From: Streptomyces sclerotialus
Lineage (GTDB): Bacteria; Actinomycetota; Actinomycetes; Streptomycetales; Streptomycetaceae
NCBI GenBank assembly: GCA_000719105.1
Contig: JODX01000017.1
Coordinates: 1-64,000 of the forward strand
Reading direction: 5' to 3'
DNA length: 64,000 nt
Positions 1-11,806 of the stretch are shown here, in pieces. Both the position numbers and the translations under genes were made by a program. Position 1 is the stretch's first letter. Every line of letters starts with the position of its first letter. The notes under the pieces were generated by a model. That model saw only the letters and a program-made list of their open reading frames with translations. It made no database searches and was not told where the DNA came from.

Positions 1-97
1 GCGACTGCGGCCGCGTACTCACCTCTGTAGGCGCCTGAGCCACGCACGAGCCGCGTGAGCCGCTTGGCATCCCCCGCGACGGCCCTCCGTATCGTGA

Positions 98-424
98 TCA
101 GCCGACTGATCGGGGAAGTGCGTGAACCCGTCGGGAGAGTATCGCGCCGGGAAGTGCCTCCATGCGGCGGGTCGGCTGCTCGGGCAGGCGTTCCCGCACC
201 GCCCCCAGGAACCACTCGCCCAGGCCCCGATCGTCGAGGGCGGGGTAGTCGACGGCTGCGTCCCCTGGGCCTGCCGCAGCGAGAGCCGACCTGCGCAGAC
301 GACTGCGGGCCGGCCCCGTGAGGCGGATCGTCCTCGACCTGTTCGCCGTCCCCGGCGGCTGGAGCCACGCCCTCACCTGAGACGCTGGACTTCGCAGAGC
401 AACGGATGTGATCCGGTCGGTCAC
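98..424 (-). CDS. Weak hypothetical ORF or gene remnant
   Basis: A 108-codon open frame is the only candidate gene in the first 520 bases. Its middle part (around DYPALDDRGLGEWFLG) has the GC-rich third positions of a real Streptomyces gene, while both ends look random. I recognise no domain and see no convincing ribosome-binding site. It could be a decayed C-terminal fragment. The rest of positions 1-523 shows nothing else I can name. Confidence 0.2.
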   Translation of the reverse strand: MTDRITSVALRSPASQVRAWLQPPGTANRSRTIRLTGPARSRLRRSALAAAGPGDAAVDYPALDDRGLGEWFLGAVRERLPEQPTRRMEALPGAILSRRVHALPRSVG

Positions 425-523
425 ACGAAGTGCCTGGGTCGTGTGTTGTGCATCGGACCTCCGTGTCCGGTTCCAGGAGATGGGCGGCGGGGCCTCACAC
501 GATCTTCACTGCGAGCGGCCCGT

Positions 524-2409
524 TCAGAGGTCGTCGATGGCACCCAGGCCCATGAGGGCGCCCACCGGGTCCGGGTCGGGGGTGCCCCGGGGCCACCAGT
601 CGTCGCGGTCCGGTTCCGACTCGTAGGGGTACCACAGCCCGTCGCGGCCCAGGCGGAGCTGGACATGGCCGTGGGGGTGGGTGAGGCGGTTGCGCCAGGG
701 GCGGAACGCGGGGAGGTCGGCGGCGCGGAGCAGCGGCCGGGCCCGGTCGAAGCGGCCCGCCGGAGGGTCCCAGGGCTCCTCGAGCACCGCGAGCCCGTCC
801 GGCCCGCCCTGGCGCCACGCGGCCACCGCGCGGGCCAGGTCGGCCGGGGTGCGTCCGGTGGCGGAGGCCAGCGAGGAGTAGAGGGCGCGGGTGGTGGCGG
901 TGAGTCCGGAACCGGGGCGGGCGGCGGCGAGCCGGACCGCGTCCAGCCAGAGGGTGAGGTCCGCGATCGGGTCGTGGCCGGTGGTGAGCAGCGCGTGCGC
1001 GCGGGCGGCCGCGTCGGTGGCCAGCTGGTCCAGGGCGAACGGGTCAGGGCCGCCCGGCGCACCCGGGTGGGCGGGGGGCTGCCCCGGGTGCGGGAGCGGG
1101 GGCAGGGGCGCCGGCAGCGGCGGCAGCGGGCGCGCGGCCAGGGCGTCGCGGGCCCGCACCCCGGGGAGCGGGGCGGGACCCTGGTCCTGGGCGGCGCGGG
1201 CCGCGCGGGCGGCGCTCCGCCGGGACAGCGCGTCGAGCAGCTCGCGCTCGCCGCGGCCGCGCAGGAGGAGCAGGACGAAGGGGTCCTCGTCCAGGAGCCG
1301 TGCCGTCTGGTAGCAGAGCGCCGCGGCGTGCTTGCAGGGGTGGCCGTGGTCGGGGCAGCTGCAGCTCGGTACGAGGTCGTCGGCGCCGGGCAGCAGCCGT
1401 ACCCCGCACTCGGCGAGCGTGTGGGGCATCTCCTTGTCGAGCAGCGCGGCGATGTGCCCGGGCCGTTCGGCCGCCGCGTCCAGGAAGCGCTCCCAGTCGG
1501 CGTCGGAGAGCGTCCGCAGCCGGACCTGTGTCCGGTACGGCCGTGCCCTGCTGCCCTGCACATAGCCGAGGACGAGGCCCGGGGTGACCGTGATCGCGTC
1601 CACGTGCCCCTCCCGGGCGTACGTCCGCCCGCGCCCCAGCCGCGCCGCGTCCAGAGCGCCCTCCTCCAGGGCCTTCACCCACGCGTTGCCCCACCAGGTC
1701 TCGGCGAAGGCCGTCGTGCCCGAGGGGCTCCGCGGAAACGCGGGGAAGGTGCGCCGCAGGTCGCCGTCGCGGGCGGGCGCGGCCATGGACGCGGGCACGC
1801 GGGGGGAGGCGGGAGCGGGCGGGTCCGCCGGGGGCGTGTGCGCGGATTCGGCCGGAGGCGTGCCTGCAGGCTCGGCCGCGGCCGGAGGAGGCGCAGGCAC
1901 GTGCTCCTCGGCTTCGCTCACGGAGATCTCCTGTCCACCGGCCGGGGGCGTCCGGAGGGCACCGGCGAGCAGTTCGCGTACGTGCCGGACACGGTCCTGG
2001 GTCCGGGGCTGATCCCGGGTCCGGGTCAGGGCCTGGATCCGGCCCGCCTTCGCCTGGGCCCGGCCCTGGCCGCGGGGACCACGTCCCGCCGGGAGACGGG
2101 CCGGCGCGGGAGCGGGCGCCGGACCCGTCCTTTCGGGCCCGTCCCCGCTCGTGTACTCCTCCGTGTCCGTTCGCGCCCGGCGGGCCGCCCGCAACGCCTC
2201 CCGTGCCACGTCGCCGGGCCGCGCCTCCTGACGCACGGGACCGTCGGGCGCCGTCGCGTCCTTCGCGTCGTCGCCCGGCGCGGCGGACGGAGCCGCCTCG
2301 TCCTCGGGCGGCCGCGTCGCGCTCGCGTCCCGTTCCCGAACCTGCTGCGCCCGCGCCTCCCGCTCCCGCGCCTCACGCAGTGCGCGACGGGCCGCGTCCG
2401 CCGCCCCGC

Positions 2410-2413
<4 letters not shown>
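524..2413 (-). CDS. SWIM zinc finger family protein
   Basis: Protein of 629 residues. Around residue 350 it carries the SWIM zinc-binding pattern CxCx(n)CxH, seen as CSCPDHGHPCKH; the family is known to bind DNA or protein partners. The N-terminal quarter is charged, Ala/Pro-rich and probably disordered. The ATG at 2413 overlaps the TGA of the upstream SNF2 helicase gene (ATGA), so the two are translationally coupled; a longer upstream extension would overlap the helicase gene heavily and has poor codon use. The constant pairing suggests that SWIM protein and helicase act together, perhaps in DNA repair or transcriptional remodelling. That role is inferred from context, not shown. Confidence 0.85.
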
Positions 2414-5343
<2,930 letters not shown>

Positions 5344-5438
5344 CTCCCGCCCGGCATGTCGGATCGAACGTCTTCGACTCTACGGGCGGGGTCTGACAAT
5401 CGGCTCCGGCGGCCGTGCGGGACGCCGGCCGGGCGGCC

Positions 5439-6020
5439 TCAGGGCGTCGTCCGCGACACCACGTACACCATCGGGTGCCTGGGGTTCGACCGGTTGACGA
5501 CGACGGTGTGCGTCGGCGCCGGGTTCTCCCGCTCGTGGACGAGCCCGGACCACGGGCCCGGGCCCGTGAGGTCCCAGCGGACGGTCCTCCGGTCACGGGC
5601 GCTGATGGTGATCTCGCCCTCCTGCAGCGCGTCGGTGCTGGTGCCGATCTTCTTCAGGAACTTGTCCAGGCCCTCGTTGCTGGTCAGGAACTGCACGTAC
5701 AGGCGGCTGGTCCGCCAGTTGTTGGTCTCGTAGTAGGCCACGTCGTCCGAGTACGGCGGGATCGGCACCTGGTAGAGGCGGCGCTGGAGGCGGGAGGGCC
5801 AGCCGGCGGTCAGGCCGGTCGCCGAGTACTTCTCCTCCTTGTCCCGGCCGCTGTCGCGGCTCTGCGCGGCGGAGATCATCAGGTAACCGGCGGGCACGCC
5901 GATGAGCAGCACGATGATGAGCAGCGTCAGCGCCCGGCGGCGGATGACGTGGCGCCGGTTCTCCGGCGGTCCGGGCGCATCTTCCGGTGACGACGGCTGG
6001 CGCGGCAGCTTGGAGGTCAT
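5439..6020 (-). CDS. Hypothetical single-pass membrane protein
   Basis: Protein of 193 residues. After about 27 basic or polar residues there is one hydrophobic helix (ALTLLIIVLLIGVPAGYLM), followed by an extracytoplasmic domain of about 140 residues with no motif I recognise. The ATG at 6020 overlaps the TGA of the upstream ROK kinase gene (ATGA), which fixes the start and makes the pair an operon. The function is unknown; the location is probably the cytoplasmic membrane with the C-terminus outside. Confidence 0.75.
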   Translation of the reverse strand: MTSKLPRQPSSPEDAPGPPENRRHVIRRRALTLLIIVLLIGVPAGYLMISAAQSRDSGRDKEEKYSATGLTAGWPSRLQRRLYQVPIPPYSDDVAYYETNNWRTSRLYVQFLTSNEGLDKFLKKIGTSTDALQEGEITISARDRRTVRWDLTGPGPWSGLVHERENPAPTHTVVVNRSNPRHPMVYVVSRTTP

Positions 6021-7162
6021 GCGGAGTCCTGGCCGGTGCCGCGCGCCTCCGCGTACCGCGCGTAGCGCTCGTAGCGCTCCACCCGGCGGCGGTTGGCGCG
6101 GCGGAAGCGGCGGGCGACGAGCCGGGCGAGGTCCGCGGCGCCGACCATGCCGGCCTCGGGGCCGAGCTGGGCGCGGGCGATCCGGGCCTCGGGCCGGTAG
6201 CCGCGGCCGGTGAGATGGCGCCGGAAGGCGTCGCGCGCGGGGGCGATGAGCAGGTCGTCGGCGGCCGAGACACCGCCGCCGATCACGAAGCAGGACGGGG
6301 CGAGGGCCGCGGCCAGGTTGGCGATGCCGACGCCGAGCCACTGGCCGATGTCCTGGAGCAGCTCGATGCACATGGCGTCGCCCTCGCGGGCCAGCTCGGT
6401 GATCATCGGGCCGGAGATCTCGGAGATGTTGCCCTTGACGTGCTCGATGATCCCGTACGCCACCGGGGAGTCGGCGGCGGCCAGCTCCTTGGCCTCGCGG
6501 ACCAGCGCGTTGCCGGAGCTGTACTGCTCCCAGCAGCCGCGGTTGCCGCACGGGCAGCGGTGGCCGCCGGGCACGACCTGCATATGGCCGAACTCGCCCG
6601 CGACTCCGAACCTGCCCCGCTTGACCTGCCCGTCCTCCAGGATGGCGCCGCCGATGCCGGTGCCGAGCGTGATCATGACGAGGTGGTCCTCGCCGCGGCC
6701 GGCGCCGAAGCGCCACTCGGCCCAGGCGGCGGCGTTGGCGTCGTTGTCGACGAGGACGGGGACGGCGAGGCGGCCGGCGAGGCGGTCGCGGAGGGGCTCG
6801 TTGCGCCAGGACAGGTGGGGGGCGAACAGGACGCGGTTGCGGTCGGCGTCGACCCAGCCGGCCGCACCGATGCCGACGGCGTGCACGTCGTGCCGGTCGG
6901 AGAGGTCCAGGACCAGCTCGACGATGGTGTCCTCGACGACCTGGGGGCTCTTGGACTTGTCGGGCGTCTCGGTGCGGAGCTTCTCGAGGATGTTGCCGTC
7001 GGCGTCGACGACGCCCGCCATCACCTTCGTACCGCCGATGTCGATGCCGACCGTGGGTACGCGGGGCGCGGACAGGTGCGAACGGCGCTCGCGCGTGCCC
7101 ACGGTCCGCAGGACGGTGGCCCGGGCGGAGCCGCGGTGTGTGAAGTCGCGGTAGGTGCTCAT
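6017..7162 (-). CDS. ROK family sugar kinase (glucokinase-like)
   Basis: Protein of 381 residues. The phosphate-binding loop GIDIGGTKV lies near residue 40, and the catalytic segment VDNDANAAAWAEW with TLGTGIGGA follows. The ROK zinc-binding signature is CPCGNRGCWEQ. It should phosphorylate a hexose or amino sugar with ATP; the substrate cannot be read from sequence. About 38 extra N-terminal residues precede the ROK fold, so a later start is possible. It lies downstream of a GntR regulator on the same strand and upstream of a coupled membrane protein, which suggests a small sugar-responsive unit together with the Gfo/Idh gene across the divergent promoter. Confidence 0.88.
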   Translation of the reverse strand: MSTYRDFTHRGSARATVLRTVGTRERRSHLSAPRVPTVGIDIGGTKVMAGVVDADGNILEKLRTETPDKSKSPQVVEDTIVELVLDLSDRHDVHAVGIGAAGWVDADRNRVLFAPHLSWRNEPLRDRLAGRLAVPVLVDNDANAAAWAEWRFGAGRGEDHLVMITLGTGIGGAILEDGQVKRGRFGVAGEFGHMQVVPGGHRCPCGNRGCWEQYSSGNALVREAKELAAADSPVAYGIIEHVKGNISEISGPMITELAREGDAMCIELLQDIGQWLGVGIANLAAALAPSCFVIGGGVSAADDLLIAPARDAFRRHLTGRGYRPEARIARAQLGPEAGMVGAADLARLVARRFRRANRRRVERYERYARYAEARGTGQDSA

Positions 7163-7247
7163 CGCGCCGATTCTGCCCTACGTGCCCCTTGGGCGCGCCG
7201 AGGGGCGCCCACGACCCCTCCGAAGCACCCCACGCGCGCGTGAGCCG

Positions 7248-8012
7248 TCACGAGCGGACGAGCAGCTGGAACTCGAACGAGTAGCGTGACGCACGGTACG
7301 TGTGGGTGGCGAATTCCACGGCCCGGCCGGTGTCGTCGAACGTGGTGCGCTCCATGGTGAGCAGGGGCGCGCCCTCCGGCTCGTCGAGCCGCTCGCCCTC
7401 CGCGCGCGTGGCGGCGCGGGCGCCGATGGCCTGCCGGGCGCTGTGCAGGGTGATGCCGGCGGCGCGCATCAGCCGGTACAGGCCGGTCTCCTCGAGCTGC
7501 CCGTTCTCCAGGTCGAGGAGACCGCCGGGCAGGTAGTTGCACAGGTACGCCATCGGCTCGCCGTGGGCCAGCCGCAACCGCTCCACGCGCTGCACCTGGC
7601 TGCCCTCGCCGACCCCGAGCCCGGCCGCGACCTCGGCCGGGGCGGGCACGAAGGTGTTGGCGAGCACACGGGTCGCGGGGCGCTGACCGGCCGCCTCCAG
7701 GTCGTCGTACAGGCTGCTGAGCTCCAGCGGGCGCTTGACCTGGCTGTGCACGACCTGGGTGCCGACGCCGCGGCGGCGGACCAGCAGGCCCTTGTCGACG
7801 AGCGACTGGATGGCCTGGCGGACGGTCGGCCGGGACAGGCCGAGGCGGCCCGCGAGCTCGATCTCGTTGCCCAGCAGGCTGCCCGGGGTCAGCGTTCCGT
7901 GCTCTATCGCGGCCTCCAGCTGCTGGGAGAGCTGGAAGTAGAGCGGGACCGGGCTGCTGCGGTCGACGCTGAGCTGGAGCGGGACGGTCGGGTCGGCTTC
8001 TGGTTTCGGCAC
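7248..8012 (-). CDS. GntR family (HutC/UTRA type) transcriptional regulator
   Basis: Protein of 254 residues from the GTG at 8012, which has GGAG 13 bases upstream; a GTG at 8042 would add ten residues. The N-terminal winged helix is typical GntR (LAGRLGLSRPTVRQAIQSLV near residues 50-70), and the C-terminal half is a UTRA ligand-binding domain, usually for sugars or phosphorylated sugars. It is divergent from the Gfo/Idh dehydrogenase, with a perfect palindrome between them, and upstream of the ROK kinase on its own strand. It probably represses both directions until a sugar-derived ligand binds. Confidence 0.88.
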   Translation of the reverse strand: MPKPEADPTVPLQLSVDRSSPVPLYFQLSQQLEAAIEHGTLTPGSLLGNEIELAGRLGLSRPTVRQAIQSLVDKGLLVRRRGVGTQVVHSQVKRPLELSSLYDDLEAAGQRPATRVLANTFVPAPAEVAAGLGVGEGSQVQRVERLRLAHGEPMAYLCNYLPGGLLDLENGQLEETGLYRLMRAAGITLHSARQAIGARAATRAEGERLDEPEGAPLLTMERTTFDDTGRAVEFATHTYRASRYSFEFQLLVRS

Positions 8013-8061
8013 GGCCCGAGCGTAGCTCCGGCACGTGAGCACGGGAAGTTACGTGGTCACA

Positions 8062-8073
8062 TTGTCCGGACAA
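8062..8073. promoter_or_regulatory. Candidate GntR operator
   Basis: Perfect 12-base palindrome TTGTCCGGACAA in the divergent interval between the GntR regulator and the Gfo/Idh gene, six bases before a TTGACA element. The position fits a repressor site controlling both genes; binding is inferred. Confidence 0.5.
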
Positions 8074-8078
8074 ACTTG

Positions 8079-8108
8079 TTGACAGGGTGGTGGCCGCGCC
8101 TCCACTTT
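8079..8108 (+). promoter_or_regulatory. Possible promoter of the Gfo/Idh gene
   Basis: TTGACA at 8079-8084 is followed, after 18 bases, by CACTTT at 8103-8108. Transcription would then start at or next to the ATG at 8115, giving a leaderless mRNA, which is common in Streptomyces. The -10 match is weak. Confidence 0.3.
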
Positions 8109-8114
8109 GTTCCC

Positions 8115-9125
8115 ATGCGCATCGGACTCATAGGTGCGGGTCGCATCGGTGCGTGCCACGCGGCCACGCTCAGCCGCCACCGGGACGTGGGCTCGCTCAT
8201 CGTGACGGACGTGGACCGGGACCGGGCCCGAGCGCTCGCGGACCGCCTGGGCGCGACGGCGGCGCCCGGAGCCGACGAGATCTTCACCTGGGGTGTGGAC
8301 GCCGTGGTGATCACGGCGGCGACGACCGCGCACGCCGAGCTGATCGGCCGGGCGGCACGCTCGGGGCTGCCCGTGTTCTGCGAGAAGCCCATCGCCCTGG
8401 ACCTGCCGGGCACACTGCACGCGCTCGCCGAGGTGGACGCCGCCGGGACCGTTCTGCAGATGGGGTTCCAGCGCCGTTTCGACGCGGGGTACGCGGCCGC
8501 GCGGGAGACCGTGCGGTCGGGGCGGCTGGGCCGGCTGCACACCGTACGGGCGCTGACGGCGGACCAGGCGCCGCCGCCCGCCGCGTACCTGCCGCTGTCC
8601 GGCGGGATCTACCGCGACTGCCTGATCCACGACTTCGACGTCCTGCGGTGGGTGACCGGCCAGGAGGTCGCCGAGGTGTACGCGACCGGGTCGGACACCG
8701 GTCCGCCGATGTTCCGCGAGGCGGGCGACCACGCCACGGCCGCGGCGGTGCTCACCCTGGAGAACGGCACCCTCGCCACGGCGACCGCGGCACGGCACAA
8801 CGGCGCCGGGTACGACGTCCGCATGGAACTCGCCGGTGAGCTCGACACGGTCGGGGTGGGCCTGGACGACCGGACGCCCATCGCGTCCACGGAGCCGGCC
8901 GGGCCGCCGCCCGCCGACAAGCCGTACACCGGCTTCCTGGACCGCTTCGGGCCCGCGTACGAGGCGGAGCTCGCCGCGTTCGTGGAGGTGGTCCGCGGGG
9001 AGCGCGCCAACCCGTGCGACGGCCGGGAGGCTCTGCAGGCTTTGCGCATCGCCGAGGCGTGCGAGCTCTCCCGCACGGAGCGGCGCCCGGTGAACGTCGG
9101 GGAGATCGCGGGGGCGCCGCGCTGA
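8115..9125 (+). CDS. Gfo/Idh/MocA family oxidoreductase, inositol dehydrogenase-like
   Basis: Protein of 336 residues. The Rossmann NAD(P) motif GLIGAGRIGACHA is at the N-terminus, the diagnostic CEKP lysine motif near residue 94, and the catalytic segment GGIYRDCLIHDFD near residue 165. The arrangement matches the myo-/scyllo-inositol 2-dehydrogenase branch, but the substrate may be another polyol or sugar. The start is fixed by the glycine-rich loop directly after MRIG. It is divergent from a GntR regulator whose likely operator lies in the short shared promoter region. Confidence 0.88.
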   Translation: MRIGLIGAGRIGACHAATLSRHRDVGSLIVTDVDRDRARALADRLGATAAPGADEIFTWGVDAVVITAATTAHAELIGRAARSGLPVFCEKPIALDLPGTLHALAEVDAAGTVLQMGFQRRFDAGYAAARETVRSGRLGRLHTVRALTADQAPPPAAYLPLSGGIYRDCLIHDFDVLRWVTGQEVAEVYATGSDTGPPMFREAGDHATAAAVLTLENGTLATATAARHNGAGYDVRMELAGELDTVGVGLDDRTPIASTEPAGPPPADKPYTGFLDRFGPAYEAELAAFVEVVRGERANPCDGREALQALRIAEACELSRTERRPVNVGEIAGAPR

Positions 9126-9169
9126 GCGTGCCGGGTGCGGGATCCCGGTGAACCCCGCCCCGCCACACA

Positions 9170-9212
9170 CCTCGCCCCGCGGCCGGTGGCGTGGGGGGTC
9201 CGCGGGGCGAGG
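9170..9212. terminator. Bidirectional hairpin terminator
   Basis: Perfect 13-bp inverted repeat (9170-9182 with 9200-9212) around a 17-base loop, between the converging Gfo/Idh and ribonuclease genes. It has no long U-tract, as usual in Streptomyces. Confidence 0.6.
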
Positions 9213-9232
9213 AGCAGGCGGCCGGGCCCGGC

Positions 9233-9631
9233 TCAGCAGCCGTGGTCGACCAGGTCGAACGACGCGTAGTGGTCCGCGGTGTAGTAGTCCTCCTGGTACT
9301 CCTCGCCCGTGACGATGCGGCGGGCACCGCGCGTGGAGGAGCCGGGGGTCTTCACCGTGTACTCGTGGTAGTAACCGGTGCTCTGGCTCGGCAGGATGCC
9401 CTCCCGGTTCTGGAAGACGCTGCCGTCCTGCGTGTAGGGGAAGGGGCCGCCCGCCTCGATCAGGTCGAGCGTGTCGTGCGCCTGGGACGGGAGGTCGCTG
9501 TAACAGATGCTGCCGACCGCGGCGGCGGACGTGTCCGCGGCGGTGGCGCTGCCGACGGTGCCGCCGATCAGCAGGGCGGACAGGAGCGCGGCGGCCGCGC
9601 CGAGACGAGTGGTGCGCGGGGGGATCATCAT
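9233..9631 (-). CDS. Secreted guanyl-specific ribonuclease, RNase Sa (N1/T1) family
   Basis: Precursor of 132 residues with a signal peptide (basic start, hydrophobic segment, cut near SATAADTS). The mature part follows Streptomyces RNase Sa closely: GPFPYTQDGSVFQNRE, then YYHEYTV with the catalytic Glu, ARRIVTGE with the catalytic Arg and ADHYASF with the catalytic His. The two cysteines (ICYSD and the terminal DHGC) match the single disulphide. It should cleave extracellular RNA after G. Two adjacent ATGs (9631, 9628) and an upstream GTG-like extension are possible starts. No barstar-like inhibitor gene lies beside it. Confidence 0.88.
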   Translation of the reverse strand: MMIPPRTTRLGAAAALLSALLIGGTVGSATAADTSAAAVGSICYSDLPSQAHDTLDLIEAGGPFPYTQDGSVFQNREGILPSQSTGYYHEYTVKTPGSSTRGARRIVTGEEYQEDYYTADHYASFDLVDHGC

Positions 9632-9799
9632 GCGGTCATGATGACGCGCGTAGAGCATGGCATGTCAATGACAACCACACGGTTCTTCACACACGTCCCG
9701 TCTGTTGTCCGGCAGTTCACCACCGCCCGCCCGAGGCCTCCGGAGGTCGCCGTCCGTTCACCGCCAGCCCCGGCGGCTCCCGGCCGCTGCAATGAGGAC

Positions 9800-10549
9800 A
9801 TGACGACTTCACTTCCCATGCAAGGCAGGGCGGCCCTGGTGACCGGCGGGAGCCGGGGCATCGGGGCGGCCACGGCGCTGCGGCTCGCCCGGGAGGGCGC
9901 CGACGTGGCGATCACCTATGTACGCGACAAGGACGCGGCGGCGGACGTCGTACGGCGCATCGAGGCGCTGGGACGGCGCGCGCTGGCCCTGCGCGCGGAC
10001 GCCGCCGACGCGACGGAGGCCCCTGGAGCGGTGGACCGCGCGGTGGCCGCCTTCGGCCGGCTCGACGTCCTGGTCAACAACGCCGGCGTGGGCCTCCTCG
10101 GCCCTCTGGGCGCGCTGTCCACCGCGGACGTCGACCGGGTTCTCGCCGTGAACGTGCGCGGGGTGTTCCTGACCACCCGGGCGGCGGCAGCCCGGCTGGG
10201 GGACGGAGGCCGGATCATCACGATCGGCTCGTGCATGGTCCAGCGGGTGCCCGGGCCGGGCGGAACGCTCTACGCCACCGGCAAGGCGGCGCTGGTCGGC
10301 CTCACGAAAGCGCTCGCACGGGAGCTGGGCGACCGCGGCATCACCGCGAACATCGTGCATCCGGGCCCGATCGACACGGACATGAACCCGGCCGACGGCC
10401 CGTACGGCCCCGGCCAGGCCGCCCTCACGGCCGCCGGCCGCTTCGGCACGGCGGACGAGGTGGCGTCGATGGTCGCGTATCTGGCGGGCGCCGAGGCGGC
10501 GTACGTCACGGGCGCGGAGCTGGCCGTGGACGGAGGTCACGCGGCCTGA
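9800..10549 (+). CDS. SDR family NAD(P)-dependent oxidoreductase
   Basis: Protein of 249 residues with a classical short-chain dehydrogenase fold. The cofactor motif is TGGSRGIG near residue 15, NNAG is near 95, and the active site has Ser in TIGSC and YATGK. The C-terminus ends in the usual cofactor/tetramer region. It is probably a 3-oxoacyl reductase-like or secondary alcohol dehydrogenase; the substrate is unknown. The ATG at 9800 has only a close GAGGA; ATG 9818 is an alternative. It stands alone, converging with allantoicase through a strong hairpin. Confidence 0.85.
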   Translation: MTTSLPMQGRAALVTGGSRGIGAATALRLAREGADVAITYVRDKDAAADVVRRIEALGRRALALRADAADATEAPGAVDRAVAAFGRLDVLVNNAGVGLLGPLGALSTADVDRVLAVNVRGVFLTTRAAAARLGDGGRIITIGSCMVQRVPGPGGTLYATGKAALVGLTKALARELGDRGITANIVHPGPIDTDMNPADGPYGPGQAALTAAGRFGTADEVASMVAYLAGAEAAYVTGAELAVDGGHAA

Positions 10550-10576
10550 CCGGTGGTGCGGGGCGCCACAGGCCGG

Positions 10577-10609
10577 ACGGGGTGCCGGTTCCGCGAACCG
10601 GCACCCCGT
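10577..10609. terminator. Strong bidirectional hairpin terminator
   Basis: Perfect 15-bp stem (10577-10591 with 10595-10609) with a 3-base CGC loop, followed by TT, between the converging SDR and allantoicase genes. Confidence 0.8.
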
Positions 10610-10638
10610 TCCCCATCACTGCCCTCCTGCGGACCCGC

Positions 10639-11754
10639 TCAGCCGCCCAGCTCCTGGTGCCGGGCCCCGAGCCGCGCCGCCCCCTCCTCCGTCAGCGCAC
10701 CGTGCAGGCGCAGCCGGGAGATGCCGCCGTCCGGGTAGATGTCGATGCGCGCGTGGGTGCCGACGGCCGGCGCGTCGAGGACGAACCGGTGGTTGGTGTC
10801 GGGCTGGAGACGGGTGCGCGGCAGGACCTCGGTCCACTCGCCGTCCTCGCCGTCCCTCAGCGACACCGACGCCCAGCCCGCCGCGTTGCCCTTCAGGTAC
10901 GCCGTGTCGATCTCGATCGCCCGGATCTCGGCCCGTTCCACGAGGCGGTAGCGGATCCAGTCGTTGCCCTGGTCGCGGCGGCGGCGCGTCTCCCAGCCGT
11001 CGTCCATCTTGCGGGAGCGGCCCGGCTGGATGGTGTTGGTGGCGGGCGAGTAGAAGAGGTTCGAGGCGTCCTCCGCCTGACCGCCGTTCTCCAGGGCGAC
11101 CACGTCGAAGGTGCCCAGCGCGGCGAGCCAGGCCGGGTCGGGCACGACCTCGCCGTACACCCGCAGGCGCGCGATGCCGCCGTCGGGGTGCTGGCTGACG
11201 CGCAGGTGGGTGAACCGCTGCTCCGACGAGACGGCGAAGCCGTTGGCGGCGTGGCCGCCGACCGGGGTGCGCGGGACGAGGGAGGTCCACTTCACGTCGT
11301 CCGCGAGGAGTTCCCCGGGCGACGGCGAGCCGGGTACGGACACGCCCTCGATCGACACCGCCTGCGGGTAGTTGCCGCGGAAGTGCGCCGTGTCGACGAC
11401 GATGCCGCGGATCACTCCGGGTGCGCCGAGACGGACGATCGCCCAGTCGTGGTCGTCGGCCGTCGGCCACGGGTGGCCGGCGGAGACGCCCCGGCGGCGG
11501 CGGGTCTCCCAGCCGTCCATGATCTTGCCCTTGTGCCCGAAGTGCTCGGGGTCGAACTCGGCGCGCTCGGGCACCAGGAGGTTCTCTCGCTCGGCGAAGA
11601 ACTCGTCGTTGGCGGCGATGACCCCGGCCCCGAGGCGGCGGTCGGCGAGGTTGGCGTACCGGGTGAAGGGGAAGTCGGCGGTGCGGTAGTCCGCGTACGG
11701 GTCGCCGCCTCCGTAGGGGTTCGCGTCGCCGGTGAAGCTGGGTATCGCCGTCAC
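10639..11754 (-). CDS. alc: Allantoicase
   Basis: Protein of 371 residues with the duplicated allantoicase domain. The repeat hallmark DGWETRRRR appears twice, near residues 80 and 250, and each half ends in a beta-sandwich motif (HPDGGIARLRVYGE and YPDGGISRLRLHG). It hydrolyses allantoate to ureidoglycolate and urea (EC 3.5.3.4) in the cytoplasm. It follows allantoinase by about 50 bases on the same strand, so both are probably cotranscribed and repressed by the divergent AllR-like regulator. Confidence 0.95.
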   Translation of the reverse strand: MTAIPSFTGDANPYGGGDPYADYRTADFPFTRYANLADRRLGAGVIAANDEFFAERENLLVPERAEFDPEHFGHKGKIMDGWETRRRRGVSAGHPWPTADDHDWAIVRLGAPGVIRGIVVDTAHFRGNYPQAVSIEGVSVPGSPSPGELLADDVKWTSLVPRTPVGGHAANGFAVSSEQRFTHLRVSQHPDGGIARLRVYGEVVPDPAWLAALGTFDVVALENGGQAEDASNLFYSPATNTIQPGRSRKMDDGWETRRRRDQGNDWIRYRLVERAEIRAIEIDTAYLKGNAAGWASVSLRDGEDGEWTEVLPRTRLQPDTNHRFVLDAPAVGTHARIDIYPDGGISRLRLHGALTEEGAARLGARHQELGG

Positions 11755-11806
11755 GGTGATCAGATGTTCCTTTCGGTGGTCGGCTGGAGCGTTGTGCGGG
11801 TGTGGA

